A stretch of 49,150 nucleotides of DNA from CAIVAT01 sp037128705. Its GTDB lineage: Bacteria > Bacteroidota > Bacteroidia > Bacteroidales > FEN-979. The stretch lies in NCBI GenBank assembly GCA_037128705.1, contig JBAXVX010000029.1:1-49150 (forward strand), written 5' to 3'. The notes under the pieces are model-generated. The model was not told where the DNA came from. It searched no databases and was given only the letters and a program-made list of their open reading frames with translations. This document shows, piece by piece, positions 47,075 through 49,150 of this stretch; position 1 is the first letter of the stretch; each line of letters begins with the position of its first letter. A program made the translations under genes and the position numbers.

Positions 47075-47334
47075 ACCAGTGATTTTTTATGCTATCTGAT
47101 TCTATTCATGATAACATTATAACGAAGATATGCCCGGGAATGTTGTCGCGGTGATGGGAGATGATCTGCTATTGGCTTACCGGACCCGCATGACTCCGGG
47201 CATTCATCGCATGGTGACCGAAAGATACGACGAAAAAATAAAATGTTCATACAGACAAACTGCATAAAATGAAAAAAGTCATTCTAAATAAATAGCTAAT
47301 GGAAAACAAGACCAGAGTTACCTGCCACAAGCTT
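47075..47334. other. Intergenic stretch upstream of the array
   Basis: Between the lipoprotein start and the motif array. No open frame, RNA gene or repeat was recognised. It contains one imperfect palindromic stretch around 47134-47205 (TGCCCGGGAAT ... CCGGGCATTC) and becomes AT-rich from about 47230. Confidence 0.5.
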
Positions 47335-47548
47335 AATAAGTGTTTTTCATAATTTCGCCTTACTTCTACGTGTTTTTCAGACCATTTAGGCGTTTTTCAC
47401 ATTAATCATAATAAGCGTATTTCACATTTAATGTCAGATTATAATTATATTTCATAAATGATAAGAATTTTTCATACTTTTGTAATAAGCAATTTTCACA
47501 AGGCGTTATGAAAAATAACAGTATTTCACAAGAGATAAGTGTTTTTCA
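47335..47548 (+). promoter_or_regulatory. Nine-copy phased motif array before the fic gene
   Basis: Nine direct copies of a motif near AATAAGYGTTTTTCAYA. The final A of each TTCA is at 47349, 47379, 47399, 47424, 47454, 47474, 47498, 47528 and 47548, so spacings are 30, 20, 25, 30, 20, 24, 30, 20 bp. A unit of about 75 bp (30+20+25) repeats almost three times. Many copies have a GYG-N5-CA(C/T) core, a partial palindrome. The predicted -7 box (47475-47482) is bounded by copies 6 and 7, and copies 8 and 9 are inside the coding sequence. An inverted match (TTATGAAAAAT) forms the start codon region. This is read as an operator array; the binding protein is unknown. Confidence 0.75.
47475..47482 (+). 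promoter_or_regulatory. -7 box TACTTTTG of the fic gene
   Basis: TAnnTTTG 25 bp before the ATG at 47508. Motif copy 6 directly abuts it, copy 7 lies near the expected transcription start and copy 5 near the expected -33 region, so occupancy would block polymerase. Confidence 0.6.
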
Positions 47549-49058
47549 GGGAAGAACCGTTCCTGAGGAAGGTACATTGGTAGGGTACGGAGCAATAATT
47601 ACAGCATATAAACTCCCAGTACCTATGCCGGTACAACTTGCCTTAATCAGCAGAAAGCATAGGCAGTACAGAACCGATGGATGGTTGGTTTTTACACCAA
47701 GGCACCAGCCCGAGGACAGTTTGTACTCCCACCTTGTTTTTGCCTTTAAATATGAAGGGGTTAACTTATTGTTATTTAAGAAGCTATTTGGAACACTACA
47801 GCCCGGTATTATCGAAGAATGGATTCGTAAAGAGCCGCAAAGTCAGTACAGCAGGAAGATTTGGTTTCTCTATGAGTGGCTTATGCAAAAGGAATTAAAG
47901 GTTCCAGATCTAAAATCTGGAAATTATGTGCTCCTGTTAAATGACAATTTACAATATGCAAGTCAGCAAAGTATCAACTCGCCCCGTCATCGAATAAAAA
48001 ACAACCTCACAGGGAATATAAATTTCTGTCCACTGATCAACAAGACAGATAAAATTGAACGCTACATTAACGAAAACCTATCAGATAAGACAAACAAGGT
48101 CATTAAAGAGGTACACAGGGATGTACTGTTGCGAACTTCAGCATTTCTTTTACTAAAGGACTCTAAAGCTTCTTTCAATATTGAAGGGGAGCATCCGACG
48201 CAAATGAGGGCTTTAAGATGGGGACAAGCAATCGGGCAGGCAGGGAATAAAGCATTAAGTAAAGAAGAATTACTCCGATTGCAACAAATTGTTATCGAAA
48301 AAAGTCGATTCATGACAATGGGATATCGCACTGCTGGCGGCTTTATTGGAGAACACGATCGTACCACCGGCGAACCTATTCCCGAACATATTTCTGCCAG
48401 GTGGCAAGATATCGATCCACTTATTAATGGAATGATCGATGCGAAAAGCCAGATGCAGAATGCGTTATTTCATCCTGTACTGACTGCGGCTAAGATAGCC
48501 TTTGGTTTTGTCTTTATTCATCCGTTTGTAGATGGCAATGGTAGACTGCATCGGTATCTGATTCATCACATTTTAACAAGGATGAAATTCACGCCACAAG
48601 GAATAATATTCCCGGTTTCAGCTGCGATATTAGAGCGTATCGAAGATTACCGTAAAGTACTGCAATCATATTCGCATTCTCTTTTGGAGTTTATTCAATG
48701 GAAAAAGACCCCGGATAACAATGTTGAGGTGCTTAATGAAACAATGGATTATTACAGGTACTTTGATGCGACCTTTCAGGCTGAATTCCTCTTTGATTGC
48801 GTTGATTACACCATAAACAAGATAATACCTGAAGAAGTGGTTTATTTACAACAATATGATGCAATGAAGGAATGGCTGGATGATCGGTTTCAGATGTCCG
48901 ACAAGATGGTCGCATTATTAATACGTCATTTATCGCAAAACAGCGGGAGGCTTTCAAAGCGAGTTTTAGGTGAAGAATATTCTGAACTTAGTGAGGAAGA
49001 AGTTGTGGATATTGAAAATCAATATAAAGTCTACTTTCGTTACTCCGTAAACTTATAG
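47508..49058 (+). CDS. Fic family protein (AMPylase-type)
   Basis: A 516-residue protein with the canonical Fic motif HPFVDGNGRLHR (about 338-349), which transfers AMP (or another phosphate-containing group) from a nucleotide to a target hydroxyl. An N-terminal inhibitory motif fitting (S/T)xxxE(G/N) appears as SFNIEG (about 222-227), so the enzyme is probably self-inhibited (class II). Residues 1-170 form an N-terminal extension with TLVGYGAII and GWLVFTPRHQPEDS. The C-terminal 60 residues look like a winged helix and may bind DNA. No separate antitoxin gene is visible. Codons are AT-richer (TTA, AAT, AAA) than neighbours, which suggests transfer. The ATG lies within the motif array. Confidence 0.92.
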   Translation: MKNNSISQEISVFQGRTVPEEGTLVGYGAIITAYKLPVPMPVQLALISRKHRQYRTDGWLVFTPRHQPEDSLYSHLVFAFKYEGVNLLLFKKLFGTLQPGIIEEWIRKEPQSQYSRKIWFLYEWLMQKELKVPDLKSGNYVLLLNDNLQYASQQSINSPRHRIKNNLTGNINFCPLINKTDKIERYINENLSDKTNKVIKEVHRDVLLRTSAFLLLKDSKASFNIEGEHPTQMRALRWGQAIGQAGNKALSKEELLRLQQIVIEKSRFMTMGYRTAGGFIGEHDRTTGEPIPEHISARWQDIDPLINGMIDAKSQMQNALFHPVLTAAKIAFGFVFIHPFVDGNGRLHRYLIHHILTRMKFTPQGIIFPVSAAILERIEDYRKVLQSYSHSLLEFIQWKKTPDNNVEVLNETMDYYRYFDATFQAEFLFDCVDYTINKIIPEEVVYLQQYDAMKEWLDDRFQMSDKMVALLIRHLSQNSGRLSKRVLGEEYSELSEEEVVDIENQYKVYFRYSVNL

Positions 49059-49062
49059 TCAT

Positions 49063-49091
49063 AAAAAAAGTCAGCGTAAAATGCTGACTTT
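49063..49091 (-). terminator. Terminator hairpin between fic and the tRNA gene
   Basis: Nine-bp stem AAAGTCAGC / GCTGACTTT with a 7-nt loop. On the minus strand it is followed by a run of T, so it best serves the tRNA transcript; on the plus strand it lies 8 bp after the fic stop and may work both ways. Confidence 0.75.
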
Positions 49092-49096
49092 ATGAG

Positions 49097-49150
<54 letters not shown>

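Noticed and set aside
47335..47548. CRISPR array or plasmid-type replication iterons
   Set aside because: Units are only about 17 bp and degenerate, spacings alternate between 20, 25 and 30 bp, there are no unique spacers of constant length and no cas or rep gene; position over a promoter fits operators better.

Overview
The window comes from a member of the Bacteroidota, most likely a free-living or sediment/wastewater Bacteroidales-type lineage. Five proteins end in type IX secretion (T9SS, type A) sorting domains. There is a TonB-dependent receptor with a carboxypeptidase-regulatory-like leader, and many short lipoproteins ending their signals in ..SC, ..AGC or ..SCG. Genes are usually preceded by a TAnnTTTG -7 box rather than a Shine-Dalgarno site. 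All calls come from reading the sequence; no database search was run.

Layout. 1-9.9 kb: two giant tandem T9SS surface proteins, the first cut by the window edge, sharing a 1.3-kb stretch that reads as identical DNA. 10-12 kb: an ABC-F ATPase. 12-16.3 kb (minus): polyprenyl diphosphate synthase, RfbA nucleotidyltransferase and an RND/MMPL exporter. 16.4-24.6 kb: central metabolism and repair, with a PGDH-like dehydrogenase, a phosphofructokinase with pyrophosphate-type residues, aspartokinase (minus), class 1 fructose-bisphosphatase and Mfd. 24.7-31.2 kb: secreted or outer-membrane proteins (lamin-tail T9SS protein, TonB receptor, T9SS phospholipase-D-like protein). 31.3-34 kb: polyprenol-phosphate glycosyltransferase, dihydroorotase and a MORN-type lipoprotein. 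34-44.9 kb: EEP hydrolase, coiled-coil lipoprotein, RlmI-like methyltransferase, lipoprotein, class V aminotransferase, T9SS M4 metalloprotease, lipoprotein and a long-chain acyl-CoA ligase. 45-47.1 kb (minus): serine hydrolase and a lipoprotein. 47.1-49.15 kb: an AT-richer segment with a Fic-family gene next to an initiator-type tRNA-Met cut by the window end.

The most unusual structure is in front of the Fic gene. Nine copies of a motif close to AATAAGYGTTTTTCAYA lie in one orientation over about 215 bp, with spacings of 30, 20, 25, 30, 20, 24, 30 and 20 bp. They surround the predicted promoter and run into the first codons of the gene. This looks like a phased operator array for autoregulation of a Fic (AMPylation) module.

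A second recurrent signal is a family of short tandem repeats with 7- or 8-bp units (TCACGCG, ACGAATG, TTTACGA, TTACCCTG/TCACCCTG). They lie at gene junctions, reach the stop codons of four minus-strand genes, and occur once in frame inside mfd and possibly once inside the rlmI-like gene.
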